A stretch of DNA of 53,552 nt from Pseudomonas sp. 30_B (GCF_017491605.1 NZ_JAFGYY010000030.1:1-53552); one strand, 5' to 3'. Numbered from the stretch's first letter, positions 7,477 to 15,803 are shown. The notes: generated by a model from the letters alone, not told the origin. Program-made: numbers and translations.

Positions 7477-9099
7477 ATGTACAGAAGCATGAGTATTGGT
7501 CGTCGCGCCTCGCTGGGCTTTGCCATCATGGGCGTGTTGCTGGTGTTCCTCGGCGCATTCTCGCTGCTCAAGCTTTCCACCCTGCGCGCCGCCTCGGAAG
7601 AGATCGACAGCAACTGGCTGCTGAGCCTCAACCACATGACCCAGCTGTCCAACGACATCGCGCGTATCCGCCTGGAGTCGATGCGCCTGCTGGTCAACGA
7701 TGACGCCACCATTCGCCAGCGCAGCCTCGACCTGATCGCCGACGCCCGGCGCGACAAGGAGAACGTCCTGCGCGATTACGCCCATCTGATCCTCAGCGCG
7801 GAGGAGCAGCAGCACGCCGACGAGTTGAACCGCGCCCTGGATGCCTACCTCGGCCACGTCGACCAGATGCTGGAGAAAGTCCGCCAGAATGACCGCGAAG
7901 GCGCGCTGCAGGTGCTCAATGGCAACATCGCCCGGCAGGGCAAGGAACTCAACCAGCGCCTGACCGCGCTCATCGATTTCAACCGCCACGGCGCCACAGC
8001 GGCCACCGAACGCGCGGTGGCGCAGTACCAGAACAGCCGTCTGGTGGTGGCCGGCGTGCTGATCGCCAGCATCCTGCTGACCGTGGTGCTGGCGTGGCAG
8101 CTCACCCGCAGCATCGTGGTCCCGATTGCGCAGGCAGTACGGGTGGCGCAGACCATTGCCGGCGGCGACCTCAGCCAGCGCTTCAGCGTCGTCGGCCGCG
8201 ACGAGCCGGCGCAGCTACTCAATGCACTCGCCGACATGCAGGGGCAGTTGCGCGAGACCATTCGCGGCATCGGCAACTCCGCCAGCCAGCTCGCTTCCGC
8301 CGCGGAGGAAATGAGCAGCGTGATGGAGCAGAGCAACCGCGCCCTGCAGCAGCAGAGCGACCAGATCGAGATGGCCGCCACCGCCGTCAACCAGATGACC
8401 AGCGCCGTCGAGGAAGTGGCCAACAACGCCGCCTCGACCTCCGCCGCCTCCCGCGAAGCCATCGAAGCCGCCCGTTCGGGGCAGGGCCGGGTGTCCGAAA
8501 CCTCCGACTCCATCGGCGCCCTGGCCGGCGAGGTCGGCAGCGCCTCTCAGCGTGCCGAGGCACTGGCCAACCAGGCACAGGACATCGGCAAGGTGCTGGA
8601 AGTGATCCGCAGCGTCGCCGAGCAGACCAACCTGCTGGCGCTCAATGCCGCCATCGAAGCGGCGCGAGCCGGCGAGGCCGGGCGCGGTTTTGCGGTGGTC
8701 GCCGACGAAGTCCGCTCGCTGGCGCAACGCACCCAGAGTTCCACCCGCGAGATCGAGGAACTGGTCTCGGCGATCCAGACCGGCAGCGACCAGACCGTGG
8801 CCGCCCTGCTCAGCAGCAGCGCCCACGCCGAGCGCACCGTGGCCCGCACCGGCGAGGCCAGCGCCTCGCTGGAAGTGATCCTGGAGCGCATGTCGCAGAT
8901 CAACGAGCGCAACCTGGTGATCGCCAGCGCCACCGAGGAGCAGGCCCAGGTCGCCCGCGAAGTGGACCGCAACCTGCTGGCGATCCGCGACCTGGCCACC
9001 CAGACCTCCGCCGGCGCCACCCAGACCAGCGCAGCGAGCCAGGAGCTGTCGCGCCTGGCCGTGGACCTGAACGGCATGGTGGCAAGATTTGTCGTCTGA
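7477..9099 (+). CDS. Methyl-accepting chemotaxis protein, four-helix-bundle sensor type
   Basis: This 540-residue transmembrane chemoreceptor begins at an ATG preceded by AAGGGAAG with good spacing. TM1 lies at about 10-32 (ASLGFAIMGVLLVFLGAFSLL). The periplasmic part to about 185 looks like a four-helix bundle with a typical SRxxxSNDIARIRLESMRLL-like helix; then come TM2 (LVVAGVLIASILLTVVLAWQL), HAMP and the signalling domain with tip EQTNLLALNAAIEAARAGEAGRGFAVVADEVRSLAQRT. There is no CheR-tethering pentapeptide at the C terminus (ends GMVARFVV). The ligand cannot be told from sequence. It is a classical chemotaxis receptor in form, and is not part of the wsp operon, being on the other strand with its own upstream region. 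Confidence 0.92.
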   Translation: MYRSMSIGRRASLGFAIMGVLLVFLGAFSLLKLSTLRAASEEIDSNWLLSLNHMTQLSNDIARIRLESMRLLVNDDATIRQRSLDLIADARRDKENVLRDYAHLILSAEEQQHADELNRALDAYLGHVDQMLEKVRQNDREGALQVLNGNIARQGKELNQRLTALIDFNRHGATAATERAVAQYQNSRLVVAGVLIASILLTVVLAWQLTRSIVVPIAQAVRVAQTIAGGDLSQRFSVVGRDEPAQLLNALADMQGQLRETIRGIGNSASQLASAAEEMSSVMEQSNRALQQQSDQIEMAATAVNQMTSAVEEVANNAASTSAASREAIEAARSGQGRVSETSDSIGALAGEVGSASQRAEALANQAQDIGKVLEVIRSVAEQTNLLALNAAIEAARAGEAGRGFAVVADEVRSLAQRTQSSTREIEELVSAIQTGSDQTVAALLSSSAHAERTVARTGEASASLEVILERMSQINERNLVIASATEEQAQVAREVDRNLLAIRDLATQTSAGATQTSAASQELSRLAVDLNGMVARFVV

Positions 9100-9162
9100 C
9101 CAGGGAATTTTTCCTACGCTGACGTATCCAATGGCCATCATGGAACGCCACGGGGTGGATAG

Positions 9163-9555
9163 ATGAACGTACTGAAATTGTCGGCCGTACTGGCTGCCGC
9201 TGCGCTGTTGAGCGCCTGCGGTGGCAGCAACCAGGCCAAGGTCTGCGGGTCGGATGACGTGAAGAACCAGCTGGTGAAGATCTTCCTCAGCGGCTCACTG
9301 TCCAGCCAGGCCGACGCGCTGGAGAAGGCCGAACTGAAGGACGTGGCGATCCTCGAGAAGGACCCGGACAGCGGTGTGCTGGAATGCGTCGGCACGCTGT
9401 CGGTACCGGTGGTCGGGCAGGTGGCGTCCGGCACCCTGAAATACCGCATCGCTCCGGCGGCCAAGTCGGACCACGACTACCTGCTGCTGCTCGCCGATGG
9501 CGACCTGGCCAATGCGTTCGCCAAGCGTATCGAGGGGATGATCCCGCGGCAGTGA
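9163..9555 (+). CDS. Small predicted lipoprotein
   Basis: The 130-residue product starts MNVLKLSAVLAAAALLSACGG, a lipoprotein signal with the lipobox LLSAC and Cys19 as the predicted lipidated residue. Gly-Gly at +2/+3 gives no inner-membrane retention signal, so outer-membrane sorting is expected. The mature part has no domain I recognise; two more cysteines (about 27 and 75) could form a disulfide. GGGGTGGATAG lies just before the ATG. The gene is followed by a strong Rho-independent terminator. It may be co-transcribed with the chemoreceptor, 63 bp upstream, but that is inference. Confidence 0.8.
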   Translation: MNVLKLSAVLAAAALLSACGGSNQAKVCGSDDVKNQLVKIFLSGSLSSQADALEKAELKDVAILEKDPDSGVLECVGTLSVPVVGQVASGTLKYRIAPAAKSDHDYLLLLADGDLANAFAKRIEGMIPRQ

Positions 9556-9574
9556 GGGTTATTCACAGAGAGTG

Positions 9575-9603
9575 AAAAAACCGGCCCAAGTGGCCGGTTT
9601 TTT
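9575..9603 (+). terminator. Rho-independent terminator after the lipoprotein gene
   Basis: An A-run, a CCGGCC stem with a short loop, GGCCGG and a run of six T form a bidirectional-looking intrinsic terminator 20 nt after the lipoprotein stop. Confidence 0.85.
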
Positions 9604-9636
9604 ATTGGGGGCGCTTTGTCGGTCTCGAGCTCGGGA

Positions 9637-9668
9637 GAGCATCGCGGACGGAGTCCGCTCCTACGGGT
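9637..9668. repeat. REP palindrome (GCGGAC/GTCCGC type)
   Basis: The hairpin GCGGAC-GGA-GTCCGC sits within a CATCGC...CTCCTACGG context. The same unit recurs at 9996-10022, 37837-37862 and 38243-38271, with variants at 16724-16747 and 37759-37784. Confidence 0.8.
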
Positions 9669-9740
9669 GCTCCTCCCATTGCTCCGGCTTTGCTCTGAGG
9701 ACTTCCAGAGAAATCTCCGCGCACTCCGAGCGCCCCTTCA

Positions 9741-9948
9741 GGAGGCCGAGTGGAATCGGAGTTTCAGGGGTTGAGCGGCATGGATGCCGCGAGAGCGCTG
9801 TCGGGCCAGGGATGGCCCGTCAGCGCGGGCCCCTGAAACTTCGATGGAGCGAGGGAACCCCGGCGAAGCCGGGGCCGGATGATGGGGCAAGACCTTTGCC
9901 TCCTTTGGGGCGTTTGCCAAAGGAGGTCGCCCGAGGGGGCGAAACAAG
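9741..9948 (+). repeat. Five-hairpin structured repeat, copy 1
   Basis: First of three copies in this window. The outer stem 9755-9770 / 9830-9845 (one G-U pair) encloses hairpin a (9775-9790, GCGGCAT/ATGCCGC) and hairpin b (9795-9826, 6 bp, a T-T mismatch, 7 bp, GGGA loop). Hairpins c (9858-9874, GAA loop), d (9899-9908 / 9917-9926) and e (9927-9942, TCGCCC/GGGCGA) follow. The other copies keep every hairpin but with different stem bases. Similarity extends outward to about 9698-9990. Open frames across it follow the repeat and are not credible genes. Together with flanking REP units it fills the 477-bp gap 9556-10032. Confidence 0.8.
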
Positions 9949-9995
9949 AAACATCCGAACACACTGAAGCGGCGCAGAAACACCCAAACGAAAAG

Positions 9996-10022
9996 CATCG
10001 CGGACAGAGTCCGCTCCTACGG
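9996..10022. repeat. REP palindrome downstream of structured repeat copy 1
   Basis: The hairpin GCGGAC-AGA-GTCCGC with CTCCTACGGG tail matches the REP at 9637-9668. An equivalent REP follows copy 3 at 38243-38271, so REP and structured repeat travel as a composite. Confidence 0.8.
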
Positions 10023-10032
10023 GAGCCGCGCG

Positions 10033-10317
10033 TCAGAACCCATCCAGATCGATCAGCTCACCCTCGAAGGTCAGCCAGCCGCCCTGCTCGTTCGCCGCGC
10101 CATCACGGATTTCGCCGTAGTAGGACAACCCGTTGTCCAGCGTCACGCAGACATGGGTCGGCTCCTCCGGCGCGTCCAGCTGGCCGTCGAAGCTCAGCTT
10201 GATGATGCCCGGCTCCGGCGCGCTCAGGCTGGCTGGCACGCGCGCGTTGTCCACCGCCTCGGTTTCACGTCCCCAGTGCTCGGCGCTGACGGTAACGGTG
10301 AGGAATGCCTGACTCAT
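10033..10317 (-). CDS. Conserved small hypothetical protein
   Basis: I start this 94-residue protein at MSQAFLTVTVSAEHWG (ATG complement of 10315-10317), preceded by GGAGAA at good spacing; a longer frame upstream would be Arg/Pro-rich and is unlikely to be coding. The product is acidic and beta-rich in appearance (IIKLSFDGQL, THVCVTLDNGLSYYGEIRDG, GGWLTFEGELIDLDGF), without signal peptide or membrane segment. I recognise no domain. Its neighbours are a repeat island downstream and an MFS transporter gene upstream on the same strand, which ends in a hairpin first. A function cannot be proposed. Confidence 0.7.
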   Translation of the reverse strand: MSQAFLTVTVSAEHWGRETEAVDNARVPASLSAPEPGIIKLSFDGQLDAPEEPTHVCVTLDNGLSYYGEIRDGAANEQGGWLTFEGELIDLDGF

Positions 10318-10428
10318 GTTCGCTGGTTCTCCGCAAAGGGCCCCGGCGCAACGCGCACCGGGCAATGGCGCAAGGGTATTCCAGCAACGCCGCCCAGGCG
10401 AGCCCGGATCGCGCCGAATGAACACCAA

Positions 10429-10446
10429 GGGCGCCCGCAGGCGCCC
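10429..10446 (-). terminator. Hairpin terminator of the MFS gene
   Basis: GGGCGCC (10429-10435) pairs with GGCGCCC (10440-10446), 19 nt after the MFS stop codon on the minus strand, followed by TTGGTGTT rather than a clean T-run; a moderate intrinsic terminator. Confidence 0.55.
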
Positions 10447-10464
10447 CTGATGAAAGCCTACCGA

Positions 10465-12102
10465 TCAGTCAGCATGGATGTCGTTGTGCCGCGTCTCACG
10501 CAGGAACAACAACGCGCAGACCAGGCTCACCGCCGCGATCAGCACCGGATACCACAGGCCGTAGAAGATATCCCCGGTGTACACCACCAGCGCGAACGAC
10601 AGGGTCGGCAGCAAACCGCCGAACCAGCCATTGCCGATGTGGTACGGCAGCGACAGCGAGGTGTAGCGGATGCGGGTCGGGAACAGTTCCACCATCAGCG
10701 CCGCCAGCGGGCCGTAGCAGAGGCAGGAGATCAGCACCAGCGCCACCAGGATGGTGATCACCATGCCCTTGTTGACCAGCGACGAGTCCGCCTTGGCCGG
10801 GTAGCCCGCCGCCTTCACCGCCGCGCTCAGGGCGGCCGCGTCGAAGCCTTCGAGGCGCGTCTCGCCCACGGTCACCACCACACCGCTGCCGGCCGGGGCC
10901 GCCGCGCTGCGGTAGGGCACGCCGCTCTTCACCAGCAGCGTCTTCACCTGGTCACAGGGGCTGTCGAATTTGGCCTTGCCCACCGGGTCGAACTGGAAGG
11001 TACAGGTCGCCGGGTCCGCCAGCACGGTGATCGGCGCGTTGCGCGTGGCCTGGTCGATCTGCGGGTTGGCGTAATGGGTCAGCGCCCCGAACAGCGGGAA
11101 GTAGCCCACCGCCGCCAGCGCAAGGCCGGCCAGCAGTACCGGCTTGCGGCCGACTTTGTCGGAAAGCCAGCCGGCCACCACGAAGAACGGCGCACCGATC
11201 ACCAGCGCGACGATCAGCAGTTCGTTGGCCAGCGCGCCGTCCACCTTCAGCACCTGGGTGAGGAAGAACAGCACGTAGAACTGCGCGGTGTAGAAGGTCA
11301 CCGCCTGGCCGGCGTTGATGCTGAACAGCGCGGTGAGAACGATGCGCAGGTTCTTCCAGTTGGTGAAGGACTCCTTGAGCGGCGACTTGCTGGTCTTGCC
11401 CTCGGCCTTCATCTTCAGGAAGGCCGGCGACTCCTGCATCGACAGGCGAATCCAGGTGGAAATGCCCAGCAGCACGATCGACAGCAGGAACGGCAGGCGC
11501 CAGCCCCAGGTTTCGAACTGATCGCCGGTCAGCTGGCGGCAGGCAAGGATCACCAGCAGCGACAGCAGCAGGCCGCCGGTAGCGGTGGACTGGATCCAGC
11601 TGGTGTAGCTGCCACGCTTGTTCGCCGGCGCATGTTCGGCCACGTAGATCGCCGCCCCGCCGTACTCGCCGCCCAGCGCCAGGCCCTGGAGCATGCGCAG
11701 GGCGATGAGGATGATCGGTGCGGCCACACCGATGGTGGCATAGGACGGCAGCAGGCCGACCGCGAAGGTCGACAGGCCCATCAGCAGGATGGTGGCGAGG
11801 AAGGTGTACTTGCGCCCGATCATATCGCCCAGGCGGCCGAAAACCAGCGCGCCGAAGGGCCGGACCAGGAAGCCGGCGGCGAAGGCCAGCAGGGCGAAGA
11901 TGAAGGCGGTGGTGTCGTTCACCCCGGCGAAGAACTGCTTGCTGATCACCGCCGCCAGCGCGCCGTAGAGGAAGAAGTCGTACCACTCGAACACCGTACC
12001 GAGCGACGAGGCGAAGATCACCTTGCGCTCTTCGCGGCGGGACGGCACCTGCCGCTCGTAGGTCCTGCTCTGTGTCGCGTTCGTCACTGCTGGATCGGAC
12101 AT
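10465..12102 (-). CDS. MFS metabolite:H+ symporter with long periplasmic loop
   Basis: This 545-residue, 12-TM transporter of the metabolite:proton symporter branch (ShiA/ProP/KgtP-like) has the signatures SSLGTVFEWYDFFLYGAL in TM1, RPFGALVFGRLGD after TM2 and LGGEYGGAAIYVAEHAP. Between TM9 and TM10, about residues 345-445, there is a roughly 100-residue extracytoplasmic insertion with two cysteines (ATCTFQFD and SPCDQVKTL). I start at MSDPAVTNAT (12100-12102), preceded by AGGAGA; the ATG at 12180 would add 26 residues. It lies 113 bp downstream of the GMC oxidoreductase gene on the same strand, so it probably imports that enzyme's substrate (inference). A GCCCC/GGGGC hairpin at 12116-12129 precedes the Shine-Dalgarno. 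Confidence 0.9.
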   Translation of the reverse strand: MSDPAVTNATQSRTYERQVPSRREERKVIFASSLGTVFEWYDFFLYGALAAVISKQFFAGVNDTTAFIFALLAFAAGFLVRPFGALVFGRLGDMIGRKYTFLATILLMGLSTFAVGLLPSYATIGVAAPIILIALRMLQGLALGGEYGGAAIYVAEHAPANKRGSYTSWIQSTATGGLLLSLLVILACRQLTGDQFETWGWRLPFLLSIVLLGISTWIRLSMQESPAFLKMKAEGKTSKSPLKESFTNWKNLRIVLTALFSINAGQAVTFYTAQFYVLFFLTQVLKVDGALANELLIVALVIGAPFFVVAGWLSDKVGRKPVLLAGLALAAVGYFPLFGALTHYANPQIDQATRNAPITVLADPATCTFQFDPVGKAKFDSPCDQVKTLLVKSGVPYRSAAAPAGSGVVVTVGETRLEGFDAAALSAAVKAAGYPAKADSSLVNKGMVITILVALVLISCLCYGPLAALMVELFPTRIRYTSLSLPYHIGNGWFGGLLPTLSFALVVYTGDIFYGLWYPVLIAAVSLVCALLFLRETRHNDIHAD

Positions 12103-12215
12103 TGCGGGCTCTCCTGCCCCTTCAGGGGCTTTTATTGTTGTTTCAGCCTCGACTGCCGCGGCGCTGCCGCGCGATGCCACTCACTTCACGTCAAAGGTGG
12201 GCGACGGGATCGCCG

Positions 12216-13880
12216 TCACGCCACGGGAGCTTGTTGCTGCGCTTGTGCGCTAGAGGGGATGACCTCCGGGTTGCGCCTGGGTTCGCTCAAAATCATCTGT
12301 GCCGCCTTTTCGGCGATGACCAGCACCGGCGAGCAACTGTTGCCGGAGGTCAGGCTGGGCATGATCGAGGCGTCGGCGATGCGCAGGCCGGGAATGCCAT
12401 GCACGCGCAATTGGCTGTCCACCACCGCCCCCGCGCCCTGCCCCATGCGGCAGGTGCCGGCGGGGTGGAAGATGGTGGTGCCGATCTCGGCGGCGGCGCG
12501 GTGCAGGTCTTCCTCGGTCTGATAGTCCGGGCCGGGCTTGAACTCCACCGGATTGAAGCGCGCCAGCGCGGGAGCCGCGGCGATGCGCCGGGTCAGGCGG
12601 ATGGCGTCGGCGGCCACGCGCAGGTCTTCCGGGTGGCTCAGGTAATTGGGCTGGATGATCGGCTTGTCGCGCGGGTCGAGCGAACGCAGCGTCACCGAGC
12701 CCCGGCTCAGCGGGCGCAGGTCGCAGACCGACGCGGTGAACGCCGGGAAGCTGTGCAGCGGCTCGCCGAAGCGCTCCAGCGAGAGCGGCTGCACGTGGTA
12801 TTCGAGGTTGGCCGAGCGTTGGTTCGGATCGGACTTGGCGAACGCACCCAACTGGCTGGGCGCCATGGACAGCGGACCGCTGCGCTTGAACAGGTACTCC
12901 AGGCCCATGCCCATCTTGCCCCACAACGTCGAGGCGATCTGGTTCAGCGAGGGCGCGCCGCTCATGCGGTAGATCAGGCGCAATTGCAGGTGGTCCTGCA
13001 GGTTGCCGCCGACGCCCGGCAGCTCATGGCGCACGCCGATGCCGTGCTTCTCCAGCAGCGCGCGCGGACCGATGCCCGAGCGTTGCAGCAGCACCGGCGA
13101 GTTGATCGCACCGGCGCAGAGGATCACTTCGCGCCGGGCCCGCAGCTCGCGGCGCGCGCCTTGCCAGTTCACTTCCAGCCCGCTGGCGCGGCCGTTCTCC
13201 AGCAGCACGCGCTGCGCTTCCACGTTGGTCAGTACGGTGAGGTTGGGCCGGTTGGCGATGGGCCGCAGGAAAGCCTTCGACGCATTCCAGCGCACGCCGG
13301 AACGCTGGTTCACCTGGAAGTAGCCGCAGCCTTCGTTGTCGCCGCCGTTGAAGTCTTCCACAGAGGGAATACCCGACTGCGCCGCCGCCTCGCGGAAGGC
13401 ATCGAGGATTGCCCACGACAGCCGCTGCTTTTCCACCCGCCACTCGCCGCCGGAGCCGTGCAGTTCGCTGGTGCCGGCGAAGTGGTCTTCCATCCTGATG
13501 AACAGCGGCAGCAGGTCGTTCCAGCCCCAGCCCGGATTACCCTCGGCGACCCAGCCGTCGTAGTCCAGCGCCTGGCCGCGCATGTAGATCATGCCGTTGA
13601 TCGAGGAGCAGCCGCCCAGCGTGCGGCCACGGGGGTACTTGATGGCGCGGCCGTTCAGGCCCGGCACCTGCTCGGTGTCGAAACACCAGTCGGTGCGCGG
13701 GTTGCCGATGCAATAGAGATAGCCGACGGGGATATGAATCCAGGGGTAGTTGTCCGGGCCGCCGGCTTCGAGCAGCAGCACGCGGTTGGCAGGGTCGGCG
13801 GACAGACGATTGGCCAGCAGGCACCCGGCGGGGCCCGCGCCGACGATCAGGTAGTCATACGCATCCAGTGCCTGGTGCAT
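12216..13880 (-). CDS. GMC family FAD-dependent alcohol/choline-type dehydrogenase
   Basis: This 554-residue glucose-methanol-choline oxidoreductase has the FAD-binding Rossmann motif DYLIVGAGPAGCLLANRLS at residues 9-27, the first GMC signature around GRTLGGCSSINGMIYMRG (about 87-104), and the C-terminal active-site region with TTIFHPAGTCRMG. Length and motifs fit cytoplasmic alcohol or polyethylene-glycol-type dehydrogenases; it is BetA-like, but without a bet operon around it I would not call it choline dehydrogenase. It transfers electrons from an alcohol to FAD; the substrate is unknown. A divergent LysR gene and a downstream MFS gene form a regulator-enzyme-importer unit, which from memory is conserved near wsp in P. 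aeruginosa (PA3709-PA3711). Confidence 0.93.
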   Translation of the reverse strand: MHQALDAYDYLIVGAGPAGCLLANRLSADPANRVLLLEAGGPDNYPWIHIPVGYLYCIGNPRTDWCFDTEQVPGLNGRAIKYPRGRTLGGCSSINGMIYMRGQALDYDGWVAEGNPGWGWNDLLPLFIRMEDHFAGTSELHGSGGEWRVEKQRLSWAILDAFREAAAQSGIPSVEDFNGGDNEGCGYFQVNQRSGVRWNASKAFLRPIANRPNLTVLTNVEAQRVLLENGRASGLEVNWQGARRELRARREVILCAGAINSPVLLQRSGIGPRALLEKHGIGVRHELPGVGGNLQDHLQLRLIYRMSGAPSLNQIASTLWGKMGMGLEYLFKRSGPLSMAPSQLGAFAKSDPNQRSANLEYHVQPLSLERFGEPLHSFPAFTASVCDLRPLSRGSVTLRSLDPRDKPIIQPNYLSHPEDLRVAADAIRLTRRIAAAPALARFNPVEFKPGPDYQTEEDLHRAAAEIGTTIFHPAGTCRMGQGAGAVVDSQLRVHGIPGLRIADASIMPSLTSGNSCSPVLVIAEKAAQMILSEPRRNPEVIPSSAQAQQQAPVA

Positions 13881-14001
13881 GGAAAGTCCCTCGTCGTACT
13901 TGTTCTTTTTGTATGACGACCGAGCCTAGTCGTTCGTTCGTGATAAAAGAACAGTCGTTTCGAGTCAGCTATTGTTTGTTTTCTAACAACGAGAGCCGCC
14001 C
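13881..14001. promoter_or_regulatory. Divergent control region, GMC oxidoreductase and LysR genes
   Basis: This 121-bp AT-richer spacer lies between the two divergent starts. It contains short dyads, including TTGTT...AACAA near 13970-13992 and GTTC...GAAC near 13934-13953, suitable for LysR binding. No single box stands out and no promoter is called firmly. Confidence 0.35.
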
Positions 14002-14907
14002 ATGTTCGACTGGAATGACCTGCGCTACTTCCTGGAACTGCACCGCAGCGGCCGTCTGCTGACCACCGCCAAGCGCCTCAACACCACCCACGCCACGGTG
14101 GCGCGGCATATCGAGAACATCGAGCGCGACCTCGGCACCCAGCTGTTCGCCCAGCACACCGGCGGCTACCAGCTCACCCCGGCCGGGCAGGCGCTGCTCA
14201 AGCACGCCGAGGCCATGGAGAACACCGCCCTGCTCGCCCAGGAGGAAATGAGCCAAGCCATCTCGCCGTTGGGGCAGATCCGCATCGGCGTCACCGAAGG
14301 CCTGGGCACCATGTTCCTCGCCCCGCGCATGGGCGAGCTGATGCAGCGCTATCCGGGGCTGGAAGTGGAACTGGTGTCAGTGCCGCGCTTCGTCAGCATC
14401 ACCAACCGCGAGGCGGACATCGCCATTACCCTGGAGCGCCCCAGCGCCGACCTGGTGATCAGCCGCCGCCTCACCCGCTACCGCCTGAGCCTGTTCGCCA
14501 GCCCCGCCTACCTGGAGTCCGCCCCGCCCCTGCGCGACCGCGAGGACTTGTGCAAACACCCCTGGATCGGCTACGTCGACGACCTGCTGTTCAGCCAGGA
14601 ACTGCTGTTCCACCACAGCTTCTGCCGCCACCCACAGGTGGTGTTCCGCAGCACAAGCGTGGTCGCCCAGCAACAGGCCGCCCAGGCGGGCATCGGCATC
14701 GCCATCCTTCCGCAGTACATGGGCCTGAACGACCCACTGCTGGTGCCGGTGCTGCCGGAGGAGTTCATCGAACGGGAGTACTGGATGTGCACGCGGCGGG
14801 AGCTGCACCGCTCGGTAAGGCTGAGATTGGTATGGGATTTTCTGGTGGGCCTGTGCGAACGCGAGCAGCAAATGCTGGTTGGCGGCAAGGCCACCGCACT
14901 GACGTAG
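14002..14907 (+). CDS. LysR-type transcriptional regulator, divergent to GMC gene
   Basis: This 301-residue LysR regulator has an N-terminal winged helix-turn-helix (DWNDLRYFLELHRSGRLLTTAKRLNTTHATVARHIENIE, about 3-41) and a substrate-binding effector domain from about 88 (LGQIRIGVTEGLGTMFLAPRM). It is likely to control the divergent GMC/MFS pair, the usual arrangement for this family; the effector is not predictable. GAGAGCC precedes the ATG. The TAG stop (14905-14907) lies inside the arm of a GTAGGGCGCAT repeat, so the last codon may have been set by repeat insertion. The core domains are intact. Confidence 0.93.
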   Translation: MFDWNDLRYFLELHRSGRLLTTAKRLNTTHATVARHIENIERDLGTQLFAQHTGGYQLTPAGQALLKHAEAMENTALLAQEEMSQAISPLGQIRIGVTEGLGTMFLAPRMGELMQRYPGLEVELVSVPRFVSITNREADIAITLERPSADLVISRRLTRYRLSLFASPAYLESAPPLRDREDLCKHPWIGYVDDLLFSQELLFHHSFCRHPQVVFRSTSVVAQQQAAQAGIGIAILPQYMGLNDPLLVPVLPEEFIEREYWMCTRRELHRSVRLRLVWDFLVGLCEREQQMLVGGKATALT

Positions 14908-14976
14908 GGCGCATAAAGCGGAACGCTTTATCCGCCGAACGATGGCGGATAACGCTTGAGGCGTTATGCGCCCTAC
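14904..14976. repeat. GTAGGGCGCATAA inverted-repeat element
   Basis: Perfect 13-bp arms (14904-14916 / 14964-14976) enclose two smaller hairpins. A related unit follows the other LysR gene at 20787-20874, and fragments occur at 37866-37900. The left arm contains the upstream lysR stop codon. Confidence 0.8.
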
Positions 14977-14996
14977 GCACGGGCTAATCAACACCC

Positions 14997-15045
14997 TGTA
15001 GGAGCGCGCCATGCGCGCGAATCGCGGGCATGGCCCGCTCCTACA
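14997..15045. repeat. REP pair, TGTAGGAGCG type
   Basis: TGTAGGAGCG...CGCTCCTACA enclose GCGCGCCATGCGCGCG and GGGCATGGCCC sub-palindromes. A near-identical copy is at 30456-30503 and a half copy at 32267-32299. With the preceding element it fills the 14908-15061 gap. Confidence 0.8.
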
Positions 15046-15061
15046 AGAGCCCAGCCTGTGC

Positions 15062-15610
15062 TCAACGAACTGCGGAGGTAGCCGTCATCCCGCCAGCCTC
15101 GCTCTCCACCACCTGTAGGAACCGCCTGACCTCACGCCGCGACCGCAGATGAATGATGCGCCGATCTCTCCACTGCGCTTCCAGCAACTCCATCACCTTG
15201 GGACGACTGCGCTCGCGGTAGTGCCAAATCCAACTCAGGAAGCTTGGATCGGGCAATTGTTCAGGGCACCCCGAGGCCATATCCGGCCGTACCCGACCGC
15301 GATAACGGAGACCTCGCCACACCGCTCGCCACAGACAAAGCAGAGGCGGCAGATCGAGGAAAATCACCGTATCGCAGGCTGCGAGGCGCTGCGCCAGGGT
15401 GCCGGAATAATTCCCCTCCATCACCCAGCGCTCGCCCAGGCAAAGCGCGTGCACACGCGCCTGCCAGTCCGGCTTTTCCGGCTCCTTCCAGCCAGGCTGC
15501 CAGTACAATGCATCCAGATGAATGACCGGTATCCCAAGCTGCTTGCCCAGCGCTGCGGACAAGGTGCTCTTGCCGCTACCACCGGAGCCGATGATCAGGA
15601 TTCTTTCCAT
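15062..15610 (-). CDS. P-loop NTPase, topology-modulation/adenylate-kinase-like
   Basis: I start at MERILIIGSGGSGKSTLSAAL (15608-15610; AGGGAGC 6 nt upstream), giving 182 residues. Walker A is GSGGSGKST at residues 8-16. The pattern of an N-terminal P-loop, IPVIHLDALYWQPGW, WVMEGNYSGTL, DTVIFLDLP and late Arg-rich helices matches the small kinase-like group often named DNA topology modulation protein or FlaR-like, related to adenylate and shikimate kinases. The substrate is unknown. It stands alone between repeat units and a hairpin. Confidence 0.8.
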   Translation of the reverse strand: MERILIIGSGGSGKSTLSAALGKQLGIPVIHLDALYWQPGWKEPEKPDWQARVHALCLGERWVMEGNYSGTLAQRLAACDTVIFLDLPPLLCLWRAVWRGLRYRGRVRPDMASGCPEQLPDPSFLSWIWHYRERSRPKVMELLEAQWRDRRIIHLRSRREVRRFLQVVESEAGGMTATSAVR

Positions 15611-15775
15611 GAGACGCTCCCTGTCTGCCTGCTGTGTCTGCAACAGGGGGCGCATTGTGCCGTAGCCTGCCCCATTTCCGCGACGCTGTCGGTCACGAGC
15701 GAGTTGGATGGGCAGAGGCCGGTGCGGGTGCCGTTGCCGGAGCTGCCGCAGGCGCTGCAGCCAAGTTGAGGTCAG

Positions 15776-15803
15776 ACGCCCCGCGGCTTGCGCTACGGGG
15801 CGT
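15776..15803 (-). terminator. Hairpin downstream of a membrane protein gene
   Basis: ACGCCCCG (15776-15783) pairs with CGGGGCGT (15796-15803), 22 nt beyond the stop of the minus-strand gene ending at 15825. There is no T-run on either side, so terminator function is tentative. Confidence 0.4.

Noticed and set aside
9572..9967. 131-codon frame over structured repeat copy 1, with similar short frames over copies 2 and 3
   Set aside because: Stem sequences change between copies with pairing kept and reading frame not kept, which supports structure rather than protein.
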